A DNA stretch of 15,731 bases from the NCBI GenBank assembly GCA_904420255.1, contig CAJFUT010000037.1, forward strand, positions 1-15,731. The letters run 5' to 3'. This stretch comes from an uncultured Angelakisella sp. (GTDB lineage: Bacteria > Bacillota > Clostridia > Oscillospirales > Ruminococcaceae). Positions 6,691 through 14,939 of this stretch are shown here, one piece after another. Position numbers and translations under genes: made by a program. How positions within the stretch are numbered: position 1 is the first letter of the stretch; every line of letters starts with the position of its first letter. The notes beneath the pieces were generated by a model. That model saw only the letters and a program-made list of their open reading frames with translations. It was not told where the DNA came from and did not search any database.

Positions 6691-6717
6691 AAAAATTTGG
6701 CGGGAAAGCCCCCGGCC
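6691..6717 (-). terminator. Probable terminator after the 6719-7363 gene
   Basis: On the minus strand GGC-C-GGG pairs with CCC-GCC around GGCTTT (6717-6699) with one bulged C. AAATTTTT follows (6698-6691). It begins one base past the stop codon and ends just before the rpsO promoter. The stem is short, so the call is moderate. Confidence 0.45.
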
Positions 6718-6718
6718 C

Positions 6719-7363
6719 TCACCCCCCGTAGGGCACCAGCTGTCCGGTGGTGTCGTCCTTGACAAAGGGCTGGGAATTCTTTGCCTTCACATAGATGGTG
6801 GTGATGGGGATTTCCTCCTGCTCGGCGGCGGCCTCCAGCTCCCCCTTCTCATTCTTCACAAAGGGCTGGGAGTTCTTGGCCTTCACATACACCGTGGCGG
6901 CGGTTTCCTCCTCCCCGCCCTCCCCGGTGCGGCTCACCTCCACCACAAAGTACTTGAGGCCGTCGATCTCCTGGTCCTCCAGAAGGGTCAGCTCCGTTTC
7001 CCCCTCGATGGACAGCCCCGGCAGCACCCGGCTCTCCACCACCCGGAGGGCCCCATCCCCGTCCTCACATTTGGGGAAGCGGGTGATGGAAATGGGGTAA
7101 TAATCGTCGGAACCGATGGTTTCCATCTCCCGGGCCTCCAGCCCGAAGCCCTCGTCGGGGGCGATCTCGTCCAGGGAGGGCAGCACCTTCTGGATGACCA
7201 CGTTCATGGCGTCGGTTTCATCCTTGGCGCGGGGGTTGCGGATCATGCTGTCCACCAGGACGGCCACAACCACCACCGCAGCCGTCACGGCGGCAATGGT
7301 GAGAAGCTTCTTTTTGTCCATGGGCTTTCTGGCCGGCTGGGAGCCGGCTTTGTTATGGGGCAT
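6719..7363 (-). CDS. Unknown membrane-anchored protein with a duplicated C-terminal motif
   Basis: I do not recognise this 214-residue protein. A basic N-terminus (residues 1-19, MDKKKL at 15-20) precedes a hydrophobic segment at about 20-38, either a single membrane anchor or an uncleaved signal; no lipobox cysteine is present. Residues 45-150 form an acidic soluble region. The motif YVKAKNSQPFVK occurs twice, at 159-170 and 191-202, 32 residues apart and nearly identical in DNA. The ATG at 7363 has AAGGAG 9 bases upstream; the alternative ATG at 7321 has no ribosome binding site. It lies 46 bases after ribF and is probably co-transcribed with it, ending before the rpsO promoter. Its place among translation genes does not reveal its job, which could be cell-envelope related. 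Confidence 0.8.
   Translation of the reverse strand: MPHNKAGSQPARKPMDKKKLLTIAAVTAAVVVVAVLVDSMIRNPRAKDETDAMNVVIQKVLPSLDEIAPDEGFGLEAREMETIGSDDYYPISITRFPKCEDGDGALRVVESRVLPGLSIEGETELTLLEDQEIDGLKYFVVEVSRTGEGGEEETAATVYVKAKNSQPFVKNEKGELEAAAEQEEIPITTIYVKAKNSQPFVKDDTTGQLVPYGG
6761..6889 (-). repeat. 33-bp direct repeat inside the membrane protein gene
   Basis: Positions 6761-6793 and 6857-6889 match at 30 of 33 bases, including positions where synonymous change would be free. They encode the two copies of the YVKAKNSQPFV motif, 96 bases (32 codons) apart. High nucleotide identity suggests a fairly recent internal duplication or gene conversion. Confidence 0.85.
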
Positions 7364-7409
7364 GGCGTTTTTTCTCCTTTTTGTTGGCTTTCCGGCGGCG
7401 GGCGGCGCC

Positions 7410-8324
7410 TCAGGCGCCGGCGAGTTCCCGCACCGCCTTGATATCCTCCCGGATCCTGCCGGAGAGCTCCTCCACCGAGGCGAACTTCATCTCGGGCCGG
7501 AGGAATTTCAGCAGGGATACGGGGATGGTCCTACCATAGAGATCACCTGTGTAGTCCAGTATGTAGGTTTCCATGGTGAGGTTGGTTTCATGCAGGGTGG
7601 GCTTAATCCCCACGTTGGTGATGGCGGCCCATTCCCGCCCGTCCAGAACCGCCCGGCTGTAATAGACGCCGTGGCGGGGGATGGTGAAATCCGGCGGAAA
7701 AATCTGGTTGATGGTGGGCCAGGACTGGGTCCGGGCCAGCCGCTTGCCGTGGACCACCGGCAGCTCCAGGGTGAAGGGGCTGCCCAGCATCCCGGCGGCC
7801 TCCTCCATCCGGCCCTCCCGGATGCACCCCCGGATCCGGGTGGAGCTGACCGGCTCCCCCTCCCACAGCACCGCCGGCACCGCCTCCACCCGGATGCCCA
7901 GGGGACGGCAGAGGGCCCGCAGCTCCTCCACCCCGGCGGCGCCCCCTTTGCCGAAGTGGTAATTGAAGCCGCAGGAAATGACCTTCGCCCCCATGACGCC
8001 ATGGAGGAAATCCCGGACGAACCCCTCCGGGCTCATGGCCTGGAATTCCGAAAAGGCGGGGCAGACCGCCTCTTCCACCCCCAGGGACCGGAAAACCTCC
8101 TCCTTCTGCTCCTCGGTCTGGAGGAGGGTGAGGGCGCTTTTCCCGGCGGGCAGCACGCCGCTGGGGCGGAAGGTGAAGACGCAGGGGACCAGGCCACCGG
8201 CTTTGGCGGCCCTTACCGCGGCGCCGATGACCTCCCGGTGGCCGATGTGGACCCCGTCGAAAAATCCAAGGGCCACCGCCGAGGAATATCCCCGGGGAGC
8301 GGCCAGATCCTGGGTGACGATCAA
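7410..8324 (-). CDS. ribF: Bifunctional riboflavin kinase / FAD synthetase
   Basis: RibF phosphorylates riboflavin to FMN and adenylates FMN to FAD. From the chosen TTG start it is 304 residues, the usual size. The N-terminal adenylyltransferase domain has ALGFFDGVHIGH (HIGH at 26-29) and the SSTRIRGCIREG motif. The C-terminal kinase domain shows the ATP/Mg motif as ARTQSWPTIN, where most relatives have G-x-P-T-x-N, then GVYYSRAVLDG, ITNVGIKPT and METYILDYTGDLYG. I chose TTG at 8324 because AAAGGAG lies 9 bases upstream and it leaves about 18 residues before the first motif, as usual. The ATG at 8369 has no ribosome binding site and sits directly after a terminator-like hairpin. It follows truB, a common order, and precedes the unknown membrane protein by 46 bases. 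Confidence 0.93.
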   Translation of the reverse strand: MIVTQDLAAPRGYSSAVALGFFDGVHIGHREVIGAAVRAAKAGGLVPCVFTFRPSGVLPAGKSALTLLQTEEQKEEVFRSLGVEEAVCPAFSEFQAMSPEGFVRDFLHGVMGAKVISCGFNYHFGKGGAAGVEELRALCRPLGIRVEAVPAVLWEGEPVSSTRIRGCIREGRMEEAAGMLGSPFTLELPVVHGKRLARTQSWPTINQIFPPDFTIPRHGVYYSRAVLDGREWAAITNVGIKPTLHETNLTMETYILDYTGDLYGRTIPVSLLKFLRPEMKFASVEELSGRIREDIKAVRELAGA

Positions 8325-8374
8325 ACCCTCCAACTCCTTTTTTGAGGCGGGGGCCTGGCCGCCGCCCATGATTC

Positions 8375-8415
8375 AAAAGCGCCCAGGGAAGCTGAAGCTC
8401 CGAGGGCGCCCTTTT
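8375..8415 (-). terminator. Terminator-like hairpin between truB and ribF
   Basis: On the minus strand AAAAG-GGCGCCC (8415-8404) pairs with GGGCGC-TTTT (8384-8375) with a small bulge. An inner GGAGC/GCTTCC pairing shortens the loop. The stem is followed by TTTTGAATC. It starts 8 bases past the truB stop codon and would limit read-through into ribF. I see no clear promoter after it, so some read-through is expected. Confidence 0.6.
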
Positions 8416-8423
8416 CCCCGGCC

Positions 8424-9332
8424 TCAGCCCGCCGGGGCGAACAGCTTGATGATCAAAAGCTCCTGGGTGGCGGGCTCCACCCGGGCCAGGCCCAGGAACC
8501 GCCCGCTGCCGCCCCCCTCGTAGACCCGCAGGGGATCGGTGGTATCGGGGTGGCGGACCCGGTTGGTGTCCAGCACCGCGCCGCTGCGGAACATGGCGGC
8601 CTGCCTGGGGGAAAGGTAAATCCGCCCATAGCAGCGGAAGGCGGAATCCACCGGCAGGAGGACCTCCTCCAGCCGCCCGGCGGCGCAAATCTCCGCAAGC
8701 TCCTCCAGGGTGACGCACTGGTCCTGGGTGAAGCCCAGGCTCTCGGTGCGCCGCAGGCTCATGAGGGCCCCGCCGCAGCCCAGGGCCGCCCCCACGTCGT
8801 GGCAGATGGTGCGGACGTAGGTGCCCTTGGAGCAGGTGACGTCGATGGTGCAGGTCCGGGCCTCGGGGTCAAAGTCCAGCAGCTCCAGCCGGTGGACGGT
8901 GACGTCCCGGAGGGGGCGCTCCACCTCTCTGCCCTTCCTGGCAAGGTCGTAAAGCCGCTGCCCGTCCACCCAGACCGCCGAATACATGGGAGGGAGCTGC
9001 CGGATCTCCCCCCGCTGGGTTTCCAGGGCGGCCTCCAGGGCCTCCCGGGTCACCGGGAGGGGGCTTTCCGACAGCACCCGGCCGGTGACGTCCTGGGTGT
9101 CGGTGGTGACGCCGAAGCGGATGCCGGCCAGATACCGCTTCTCCTGGACCGGCATCAGGTCCGGGGCCTTGGCCGCCCGCCCCAGAAAGAGGGGCAGCAC
9201 CCCGGTGGCCATCGGGTCCAGGGTGCCGCCGTGGCCGATCTTCCGGCATTTGGTGATGCCCCGGCATTTGGCCACCACGTCAAAGGAGGTCCACCCCTCC
9301 GGCTTATCGATGCAAAGGATCCCTTCCGGCAT
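8424..9332 (-). CDS. truB: tRNA pseudouridine synthase B
   Basis: TruB converts U55 in the T loop of tRNAs to pseudouridine. The 302-residue protein has the family signature KIGHGGTLDPMATGVLPL with the catalytic aspartate at residue 39. It also has the N-terminal KPEGWTSFDVV, the MYSAVWVDGQRLYDLARKG motif, and CSKGTYVRTICHDVG. A C-terminal PUA-like region follows from about residue 235. AAAGGAGG lies 7 bases upstream of the ATG at 9332. It is the last gene of the rimP operon before a terminator-like hairpin and starts 30 bases after rbfA. The DHH-family phosphoesterase that often stands between rbfA and truB in Firmicutes is missing here. Confidence 0.97.
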   Translation of the reverse strand: MPEGILCIDKPEGWTSFDVVAKCRGITKCRKIGHGGTLDPMATGVLPLFLGRAAKAPDLMPVQEKRYLAGIRFGVTTDTQDVTGRVLSESPLPVTREALEAALETQRGEIRQLPPMYSAVWVDGQRLYDLARKGREVERPLRDVTVHRLELLDFDPEARTCTIDVTCSKGTYVRTICHDVGAALGCGGALMSLRRTESLGFTQDQCVTLEELAEICAAGRLEEVLLPVDSAFRCYGRIYLSPRQAAMFRSGAVLDTNRVRHPDTTDPLRVYEGGGSGRFLGLARVEPATQELLIIKLFAPAG

Positions 9333-9362
9333 ACCGCCCCTCCTTTTTCCCTTTGGGGCAGC

Positions 9363-9701
9363 TTACAGGATCTCCCCCAGCTTTTTGGCGATCTGGACGC
9401 CATGCTCGATGGAATCGTCCGGGACAAAGCGCAGCTCCGGGCTGCGGCGCATCTGGACCCTGCGGCCCAGCTCCCGCCGGATAAAGCCGGCGGCGCTGGT
9501 GAGGCCCTTGACGCTTTCCTTGGCCTTCTCCATGCCGGACATGGAGCTGACGTATACCTTGCAGCTGGACTGGTCCCCCGCAAGGTCCACCTTCACAATG
9601 GACAGCATGGGGTCGATGCGGGGGTCCTTCAGTTCCCGGAGGATCCCTGTCAGCTCCCGCAGGATATCCTCGCTCAGCCGCGCGTTTTTAAAGGATGCCA
9701 T
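9363..9701 (-). CDS. rbfA: Ribosome-binding factor A
   Basis: RbfA is a small KH-like protein that binds the immature 30S subunit and helps 5'-end maturation of 16S rRNA. The 112 residues match the usual length. The N-terminal RLSEDILRELTGIL..LKDPRI segment and MLSIVKVDLAGDQSSCKVYVS strand region are characteristic. The C-terminal part, IRRELGRRVQMRRSPELRFVPDDSI, carries the basic RNA-contacting surface and the family's PELxF..D motif. AAGGAG sits 5 bases upstream of the ATG at 9701, which is 17 bases after the infB stop. Its position between infB and truB is conserved across bacteria. Confidence 0.96.
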   Translation of the reverse strand: MASFKNARLSEDILRELTGILRELKDPRIDPMLSIVKVDLAGDQSSCKVYVSSMSGMEKAKESVKGLTSAAGFIRRELGRRVQMRRSPELRFVPDDSIEHGVQIAKKLGEIL

Positions 9702-9718
9702 GGCTTCTCCTTATTCGA

Positions 9719-12562
9719 TCAATCCTTGATTTCCTGGATCTCGTAGGCCTCGAAGATGTCCCCTTCCTTCAGGTCGGCGGTCTTTTCCAGGGTGATGCCG
9801 CACTCGTAGCCGGCGGCCACCTCTTTGACGTCGTCCTTGAACCGCTTGAGGCTGGCTAGCTTCACGTCGGTGATGATGATGCCGTCCCGGACCAGGCGGA
9901 TATTGGCGCCCCGGGCGATCTTGCCCTCCAGGACATAGCACCCGGCCACCTTGCCCACGCCGGTGATGTTGTACACCTGGCGCACCTCGGCCCGGCCCAG
10001 GTCCACCTCCTTGGTCTTGGGGGCCAGCATACCCTTCATGGCGGCCTCCACATCCTCGATGGCGTCGTAGATGATGCGGTAGAGGTGGATCTCCACCCCG
10101 TCACGCTCGGCGTTCTCCTTGGCGATGGGGTCGGGCCGGACATTGAAGCCCACGATGATGGCCCCGGAGGCGGCGGCCAGCATCACGTCGGATTCGCTGA
10201 CGGCGCCCACCGCCCCGTGGATCACCCGGACCCGCACCTCGTCGTTGGAGAGCTTCTCCAGGGACTGCTTGACGGCCTCCACCGAGCCCTGGACGTCCGC
10301 CTTGACGATAATGGGCAGCTCGATGATCTCCTCCTGGGAGATATGCTCAAAGAGGTTATCCAGGGTGACCTTCTGGTAGGAATTGAACTGCTGCTGCTTG
10401 GCCTCCTCCCGGCGCTGCTCCACCAGCTCCCGGGCCAGCTTCTCGTCCTCCACGGCGTTGAACTGGTCCCCGGCGGCGGGCACCTCGGCCAGGCCGGTGA
10501 TCTCCACCGGCACCGAGGGGCCGGCGGTTTCCACCCGCTCCCCCTTGTCATTGATCATCACCCGGACGCGGCCGACGGCGGTGCCGGCGATGATGATGTC
10601 CCCGGCGTGGAGGGTGCCGGTCTGGACCAGGACGGTGGCCACCGGGCCCCGGCCCTTATCCAGCTTGGCCTCGATGACGGTGCCCCGGGCCATCCGGTCG
10701 GGATTGGCCTTCAGCTCCTTGATGTCCGCCACCAGCAGCAGGTTCTCCAGCAGGGTGTCGATGCCCTCGTGGGTCTTGGCGGAAACGGGGACGCAGATGA
10801 CGTCGCCGCCCCATTCCTCCGGCACCAGGCCGTATTCGGTGAGCTGCTGCTTCACCTTGTCGGGGTTGGCGTGGGGCTTATCCATCTTGTTGATGGCAAC
10901 GATGATGGAGACCCCGGCGTCCTTGGCGTGGTTGATGGCCTCCACCGTCTGGGGCATGATGCCGTCGTCGGCGGCCACCACCAGCACCGCGATATCGGTG
11001 ACCTGGGCGCCCCGGGCCCGCATGGAGGTGAAGGCGGCGTGGCCGGGGGTATCCAGGAAGGTGATGGGCCGGCCGTTCACCTCCACCTGGTAAGCGCCGA
11101 TGTGCTGGGTGATGCCCCCCGCCTCGCCGGAAACCACATTGGTGTGGCGGATGGCGTCCAGGAGGGAGGTTTTGCCGTGGTCCACGTGGCCCATCACCAC
11201 CACAATGGGGCTGCGGGGCTGGAGGTTCTCGTCGGTGTCCTCGGTTTCGTCAAAGAGGCGGTCCTCAATGGTGACCACAACCTCCTTGGACACCTTGGCG
11301 CCGATCTCCATGGCCACCAGGGCGGCGGTGTCGTAGTCGATGGTATCGTTGACAGCGGCCATGACCCCCAGGGGCATCAGCCGCTTGATGATCTCGCTGG
11401 CCTGGACCTTCAGGATGGCGGCCAGCTCTCCCACCGTCATCTCCTCGGGGAGGGTGACCTCCAGCTTCTGGCGGCGCTGGCGCTCCATCTCCAGATGGCG
11501 CATCTTCTGGTCCTCCCGCTCCTTGCGGCTCATAAAGGGCTTGCCCTTGCGCTGGGAACGCTGGTTCAGCTTCTGCTTCTTGACGATGTTGTCCTTGACG
11601 GAGGAGGTGGGGGCGATCTGCTCATACCGCTCGTTGTATTTGTCCAGGTTCACCTCGGAGGTGCGCATATCCACCACCACGTTGGTGACGGTGACAGGGG
11701 CCTGGCGCTCCCCCTTGGGGCCCTTCTGCTTCTGGGGCATCTTGATCTCGATGGGGGTTCCCTGGGGGGGCAGCACCGGCTTGGGGGGCGCGGGCGGCGC
11801 GGACTGCTGCTGCCTGGGCTGCTGGCCGAAGCGGCGGTCGCCGCCCTGGGGCCCGCGGCCCTGGCCCTGCTGGCCGAAGGGGCGCCGGTCCCCGCCCTGG
11901 GGTCCGCGGCCCTGGCCCTGCTGGCCGGAGGGGCGCCGGTCCCCGCCCTGGGCGGTCTGGCCGCCGTAGGTGGTGCGGTTATTGTAGGTCCGCTGGCCGG
12001 GGCGGAAGTTGGCCACCGCCGGGTCCACCGGGCGGGCGGGACGGGGCTGCTGCTGCCCGGCCCCCTGGCGCTGGGGGGCGGCCGCCGGCCGCTGCTGGGC
12101 GGGAGCCTCGGCGGGCTTCCCTTCCGACCGGGGGGCGGCGGGAGCGGCGGGCTTTGCCGCCGGGGAGGAGGGAGCGGGGGCAGCCTGGGCCGCAGGGGCC
12201 GCAGGCTTCTCCGGGGCCTTGGGGGCCTCGGCGGGGCGGGGAGCCTCCGGCGCGGCGGGCTTCGCCTCCTGGGCCGGGGCGGCAGGGGCCGCGGGCTTCT
12301 CCGGAGCCTTGGGGGCCTCGGCGGCCTTGGGAGCCGGCTTCGCCTTGGGCTTTTCGTTCTTCATGGCGAAGTAGCCCTCCAGGCTGGCGGCGCTGTGGTC
12401 CCGGGTGAATTTGTCAAACACCAGGTTCAGCTCCGCGTCGGTGAGGGCCGTCATATGCTTTTTCGGCTCGCCAGGGAAGTTCTCCTCCAGCAGGGCGATC
12501 AGGTCCTTGCTGGGGATATTCAGGTCCTTGGCCACCTCGTGTACTCTGTATTTTTCGATCAT
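9719..12562 (-). CDS. infB: Translation initiation factor IF-2
   Basis: IF2 is the GTPase that places initiator tRNA on the 30S subunit and promotes subunit joining. The 947 residues comprise an N-terminal IF2_N domain (about 1-55), a long Ala/Pro-rich then Gly/Gln/Arg-rich linker (about 70-260), a basic helical region (310-365), and a second IF2_N domain (368-420). The G domain follows, with GHVDHGKT (458-465), DTPGH (504-508), NKMD (558-561) and SAK (594-596). Beta-barrel domain II, domain III and the C-terminal tRNA-binding domain complete it. The linker holds two 15-residue identical blocks (81-95, 111-125) and 17-residue tandem repeats (206-248). GGAGGAG precedes the ATG at 12562, which directly abuts the ylxQ stop codon. 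Confidence 0.98.
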   Translation of the reverse strand: MIEKYRVHEVAKDLNIPSKDLIALLEENFPGEPKKHMTALTDAELNLVFDKFTRDHSAASLEGYFAMKNEKPKAKPAPKAAEAPKAPEKPAAPAAPAQEAKPAAPEAPRPAEAPKAPEKPAAPAAQAAPAPSSPAAKPAAPAAPRSEGKPAEAPAQQRPAAAPQRQGAGQQQPRPARPVDPAVANFRPGQRTYNNRTTYGGQTAQGGDRRPSGQQGQGRGPQGGDRRPFGQQGQGRGPQGGDRRFGQQPRQQQSAPPAPPKPVLPPQGTPIEIKMPQKQKGPKGERQAPVTVTNVVVDMRTSEVNLDKYNERYEQIAPTSSVKDNIVKKQKLNQRSQRKGKPFMSRKEREDQKMRHLEMERQRRQKLEVTLPEEMTVGELAAILKVQASEIIKRLMPLGVMAAVNDTIDYDTAALVAMEIGAKVSKEVVVTIEDRLFDETEDTDENLQPRSPIVVVMGHVDHGKTSLLDAIRHTNVVSGEAGGITQHIGAYQVEVNGRPITFLDTPGHAAFTSMRARGAQVTDIAVLVVAADDGIMPQTVEAINHAKDAGVSIIVAINKMDKPHANPDKVKQQLTEYGLVPEEWGGDVICVPVSAKTHEGIDTLLENLLLVADIKELKANPDRMARGTVIEAKLDKGRGPVATVLVQTGTLHAGDIIIAGTAVGRVRVMINDKGERVETAGPSVPVEITGLAEVPAAGDQFNAVEDEKLARELVEQRREEAKQQQFNSYQKVTLDNLFEHISQEEIIELPIIVKADVQGSVEAVKQSLEKLSNDEVRVRVIHGAVGAVSESDVMLAAASGAIIVGFNVRPDPIAKENAERDGVEIHLYRIIYDAIEDVEAAMKGMLAPKTKEVDLGRAEVRQVYNITGVGKVAGCYVLEGKIARGANIRLVRDGIIITDVKLASLKRFKDDVKEVAAGYECGITLEKTADLKEGDIFEAYEIQEIKD
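11819..11947 (-). repeat. 51-bp tandem repeat in the IF2 linker
   Basis: Units at 11844-11894 and 11895-11945 match at 49 of 51 bases, and a shortened third unit follows toward 11819. They encode [17 protein letters not shown] repeated in the disordered linker of IF2. Such repeats expand and contract easily, so copy number may differ between strains. Confidence 0.9.
12188..12322 (-). repeat. Repeated Ala/Pro/Lys block in the IF2 linker
   Basis: Residues 81-95 and 111-125 of IF2 are the same 15-residue sequence [15 protein letters not shown]. The blocks are separated by 15 residues of similar composition. They extend the flexible linker between the two N-terminal domains. Confidence 0.8.
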
Positions 12563-12892
12563 CTATTCCGCTCCTCCTTCGTCTGGTCCACACATCAGCT
12601 TCTTCAGGCCGGCCGCGAAGCCGTCGTTGGCCACCGCCACGACCCCCGCCGCCTTTCCGCATATCCGGGCAAGCTCCCCCATGGTCTGCTCCAGCTCCCT
12701 TTGTTCGGGAGGGACGCCGCTGCCGTTCAGGAGGCTTTCCATCCGCCTGCGGCTGCGGGGGGAGAAATCCGCGGCGTAAAGCACCAGCTTCGCCTCGCCG
12801 GCCGCCGCCGCCTCCCGGACGGGCTCAAACCCGATTCTCAGCTTCCCGGCCTTGCGGCACAGGGAAAGCAGTCCCATGATCCTGTTATTCAC
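12563..12892 (-). CDS. ylxQ: L7Ae-family RNA-binding protein YlxQ
   Basis: This 109-residue protein belongs to the L7Ae/L30e/Gadd45 fold family, whose members bind kink-turn RNA. Typical features are the N-terminal LLSLCRKAGKLRIGFEPV segment, AKLVLYAADFSPRSRRRM (usually a xxDxSxxT/K stretch) and the C-terminal GVVAVANDGFAAGLKKLM. It starts with GTG at 12892, overlapping the end of ylxR by 8 bases; GGAGGAGGA lies 12 bases upstream, which is long but acceptable. An ATG at 12877 is the alternative. The stop codon abuts the infB ATG. The position between ylxR and infB is conserved in Firmicutes. Its exact cellular target is not settled. Confidence 0.9.
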   Translation of the reverse strand: MNNRIMGLLSLCRKAGKLRIGFEPVREAAAAGEAKLVLYAADFSPRSRRRMESLLNGSGVPPEQRELEQTMGELARICGKAAGVVAVANDGFAAGLKKLMCGPDEGGAE

Positions 12893-13154
12893 TCCCGCTC
12901 AGTTCCTCCTCCAGGCGTCCGTAGACCTCGTCGGGGATCTGGCACTCCAGGGCCCGCTCCAGGCGCTTCGCCTTCCGGGCTTTCCGCAGGCACTCCACAT
13001 TCTGGCAGATATAAGCGCCCCGGCCCGACTTTTTCCCGGTCAGGTCCACCGAAATCTCCCCCTGGGGGGAACGGACCACCCGCACCAGCTCTTTCTTGGG
13101 GAAGTGCTGGCCGCAGCCGGAGCACATCCGCACAGGTATCTTCTTTGTCTGCAT
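12885..13154 (-). CDS. ylxR: YlxR (RnpM) family RNA-binding protein
   Basis: The 89-residue protein has the complete YlxR fold signature: KKIPVRMCSGCGQHFPKKEL, then LVRVVRSPQGEISVDLTGK and the very typical GRGAYICQNVECLRKARKAK. In B. subtilis YlxR has been reported to bind RNase P RNA and modulate the enzyme, giving the name RnpM; the same role here is inferred from family membership. I chose the ATG at 13154 because GGAGGG lies 6 bases upstream. An in-frame ATG at 13181 follows a CCCCCGCGGGGG palindrome (13193-13182) instead of a ribosome binding site. The gene sits 66 bases after nusA and overlaps ylxQ. Confidence 0.93.
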   Translation of the reverse strand: MQTKKIPVRMCSGCGQHFPKKELVRVVRSPQGEISVDLTGKKSGRGAYICQNVECLRKARKAKRLERALECQIPDEVYGRLEEELSGSE

Positions 13155-13220
13155 TCCCTGCCCTCCGAAATCTGGGATCATCCCCCGCGGGGGTGTATGG
13201 CTGTTCCAAAAGCCGGGGCC

Positions 13221-14336
13221 TTACTCCTCCGCCGGCTCCTCCTCGTCCTCGCCGTAGAAGCCGCTCTCGGGGCGGATGTCGATTTTCCAGCCGGTGAGCT
13301 TGGCGGCCAGGCGGGCGTTCTGCCCCTTGTTGCCGATGGCCAGGCTCAGCTGGTGGTCCGGCACGGTGACCCGGCAGCTGCGCAGCTCCTCGTCCACAAT
13401 CTCCACCGAAAGGACGGTGGCGGGGGAAAGGGCCGCCGAAATAAACTCCACCGGGTCCTCGCTGTAGGGGACCACGTCGATCTTCTCGCCCCCCAGCTCC
13501 TCCACGATGCTGGAAACCCGGGCGCCCTTGGGGCCGATGCAGGCGCCCACGGGGTCCACGTTCTCGTCCCGGCTCATGACGGCCAGCTTGCTGCGGCTGC
13601 CCGCCTCCCGGCTGATGGCCTTGATCTCCACCACGCCGTCGTAGATTTCCGGCACCTGCATTTCAAAGAGCCGCTTCACAAGGCCCGGATGGGTCCGGGA
13701 GATCATCAGGCGGGGGCCCTTCTCCCCATTGACCACATCCACCACATAGACCCGGATCTTCTGGCCGTCCCGGAGCTCCTCCCCGGGGACCTGCTCGCTC
13801 TTGGGCAGGATGGCCTCGGAATTGCCGATCTCCAGGGTGACGCTGCCCCGCTTGGGGTCGCTCCGGAGGACGGTGGCGGTGACGGTGTCATGCTGCCGGG
13901 ACTGGTACTCCTCCAGGAGCAGCCCCTTTTCCGCCTCCCGGATCCCCTGGCGGATGACGTGCTTGGCGGCCTGGGCGGCGATGCGCCCGAACTTCTTGGG
14001 CTCCAGGGGGATCTCCACAACGTCCCCCTCCTTGGCCCCGGAGTCGTATTTCACCGCGTCCTCCAGGGTGATCTCGGTGGTGGGGTCCTCGATCTCCTTC
14101 ACCGCCGTCTTCCGCATGGCCACGTAGAACTTCTTGGTTTCCGGGTCGATGTCCACGATGCTGTCCTCGCTGCCGGCGGGGTCCTTCTTCACCGCCAGGC
14201 TGATGGCGGTTTTGATCTTCTCCACCAGGTATTCCACAGGGATGTTCTTCTCCTGACCCATGAGGGCCAGGGCCTCGAAGAACTCCTGATTGTCCTTTTC
14301 CTTGGTGTTTACCGCAGCCTTTTTCGCCTTAGCCAT
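13221..14336 (-). CDS. nusA: Transcription termination/antitermination factor NusA
   Basis: NusA binds RNA polymerase and nascent RNA and tunes pausing, termination and antitermination. The 371-residue protein has the short Firmicutes layout: an N-terminal polymerase-binding domain (about 15-135), an S1 domain (about 147-213), and two KH domains. KH1 contains [12 protein letters not shown] (IGPKG at 267-271) and KH2 contains [15 protein letters not shown] (IGNKG at 334-338). The C-terminal acidic repeats of the E. coli protein are absent; a short acidic end, EDEEEPAEE, remains. GGAGGA and AAGGAA lie upstream of the ATG at 14336, within the end of rimP, 5 bases from its stop. It belongs to the rimP operon. 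Confidence 0.97.
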   Translation of the reverse strand: MAKAKKAAVNTKEKDNQEFFEALALMGQEKNIPVEYLVEKIKTAISLAVKKDPAGSEDSIVDIDPETKKFYVAMRKTAVKEIEDPTTEITLEDAVKYDSGAKEGDVVEIPLEPKKFGRIAAQAAKHVIRQGIREAEKGLLLEEYQSRQHDTVTATVLRSDPKRGSVTLEIGNSEAILPKSEQVPGEELRDGQKIRVYVVDVVNGEKGPRLMISRTHPGLVKRLFEMQVPEIYDGVVEIKAISREAGSRSKLAVMSRDENVDPVGACIGPKGARVSSIVEELGGEKIDVVPYSEDPVEFISAALSPATVLSVEIVDEELRSCRVTVPDHQLSLAIGNKGQNARLAAKLTGWKIDIRPESGFYGEDEEEPAEE

Positions 14337-14341
14337 TTTCC

Positions 14342-14860
14342 TTACTCTCCTCCATCATCGTCGGTGCCGAAGTCTTCCTGGGTGTAATCGTTATAGATGC
14401 GGACAGAGGAGGCCTCCCCCTTCTCGAAGGTCATCTCCACGTCCCCCGGCAGCAGCACGGTGACGCTGCCGCCCTCATATCCCGTCAGGGTGCCCACAAA
14501 GTCCCGCACCCCGTCCACCGGGCGGATGAACCGGACGGCCACCTCCCGGCCGATGGACCGGGCAAAGTGCCAGTCCCGGGTCAGCTCCCGCTCGATGCCC
14601 GGGGAGGACACCTCCAGGGTGTAGCTTTGGTCGATGGGGTCGGCGGCGTCCAGCTCCTTGTCGATGGCGCGGCTGAACTGCTCGCAGTCGTCGATGGTGA
14701 CGCCCCCCTCCTTGTCGATGAAATACCGCAGGTACCAGAGGCTTCCCTCTTTTTCAAAGCGCAGATCCCACAGCTCCAGGCCCATCCGTTCCAGGATGGG
14801 TCCCGCCAGCCGGGCCGCCACCGAGGCGGTGCTTTCCCGTTTGCCCTTGCCGGATCCCAA
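14342..14860 (-). CDS. rimP: Ribosome maturation factor RimP
   Basis: RimP assists late 30S subunit assembly. The 172-residue protein shows the RimP pattern: LAGPILERMGLELWDLRFEK, LRYFIDKEGGVTIDDCEQFSRAI, then LEVSSPGIERELTRDWHFAR, the best conserved motif, and a C-terminal Sm-like domain with FVGTLTGYEGGSVTVLL. An acidic end, DDDGGE, closes it. Translation appears to start at TTG (14860), with AAGGAGG 10 bases upstream; no in-frame ATG fits. A weak start at the head of the operon may limit RimP relative to later genes. It is the first gene after a strong sigma-A promoter and is followed 5 bases later by nusA. Confidence 0.94.
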   Translation of the reverse strand: MGSGKGKRESTASVAARLAGPILERMGLELWDLRFEKEGSLWYLRYFIDKEGGVTIDDCEQFSRAIDKELDAADPIDQSYTLEVSSPGIERELTRDWHFARSIGREVAVRFIRPVDGVRDFVGTLTGYEGGSVTVLLPGDVEMTFEKGEASSVRIYNDYTQEDFGTDDDGGE

Positions 14861-14888
14861 CAGCTGTTTCCCTCCTTGTTTCTGGCAT

Positions 14889-14939
14889 GGGGGGATAAAC
14901 CCCCGTACATAAAGGAAAGAGCGGGTGACCCCACTCTTT
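14889..14939 (-). promoter_or_regulatory. Two hairpins in the rimP-nusA operon leader
   Basis: The first hairpin, AAAGAGTGGG-GTCA-CCCGCTCTTT (14939-14916), pairs over 10 bases with one U-G pair and is followed by CCTTTATG. The second, GGGGG-TTTAT-CCCCC (14904-14890), follows at once. Both lie between the promoter and the rimP ribosome binding site in a leader of about 98 bases. The first resembles a weak attenuator. In E. coli, NusA limits its own operon; a similar control here is only inferred. Confidence 0.5.

Noticed and set aside
11819..12322. Repeats in infB considered as a CRISPR-like or mobile array
   Set aside because: The units are in frame, adjacent without spacers, and encode the disordered IF2 linker.
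13155..13181. ylxR start at ATG 13181
   Set aside because: Only a CCCCCGCGGGGG palindrome precedes it. The ATG at 13154 has GGAGGG at the right distance and the family begins shortly before the RMCxGC motif.
10085..13297. Plus-strand open frame of 1070 codons opposite infB, ylxQ and ylxR
   Set aside because: It lies across four well-identified minus-strand genes, has low-complexity Gly/His/Leu-rich sequence and no ribosome binding site. GC-rich codon bias removes stop codons from the opposite strand.
14581..14934. GTG-started open frame in the rimP leader, overlapping rimP
   Set aside because: It runs through the two leader hairpins and then rimP in another frame, with its nearest ribosome binding site too far away. 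It has no recognisable protein features.
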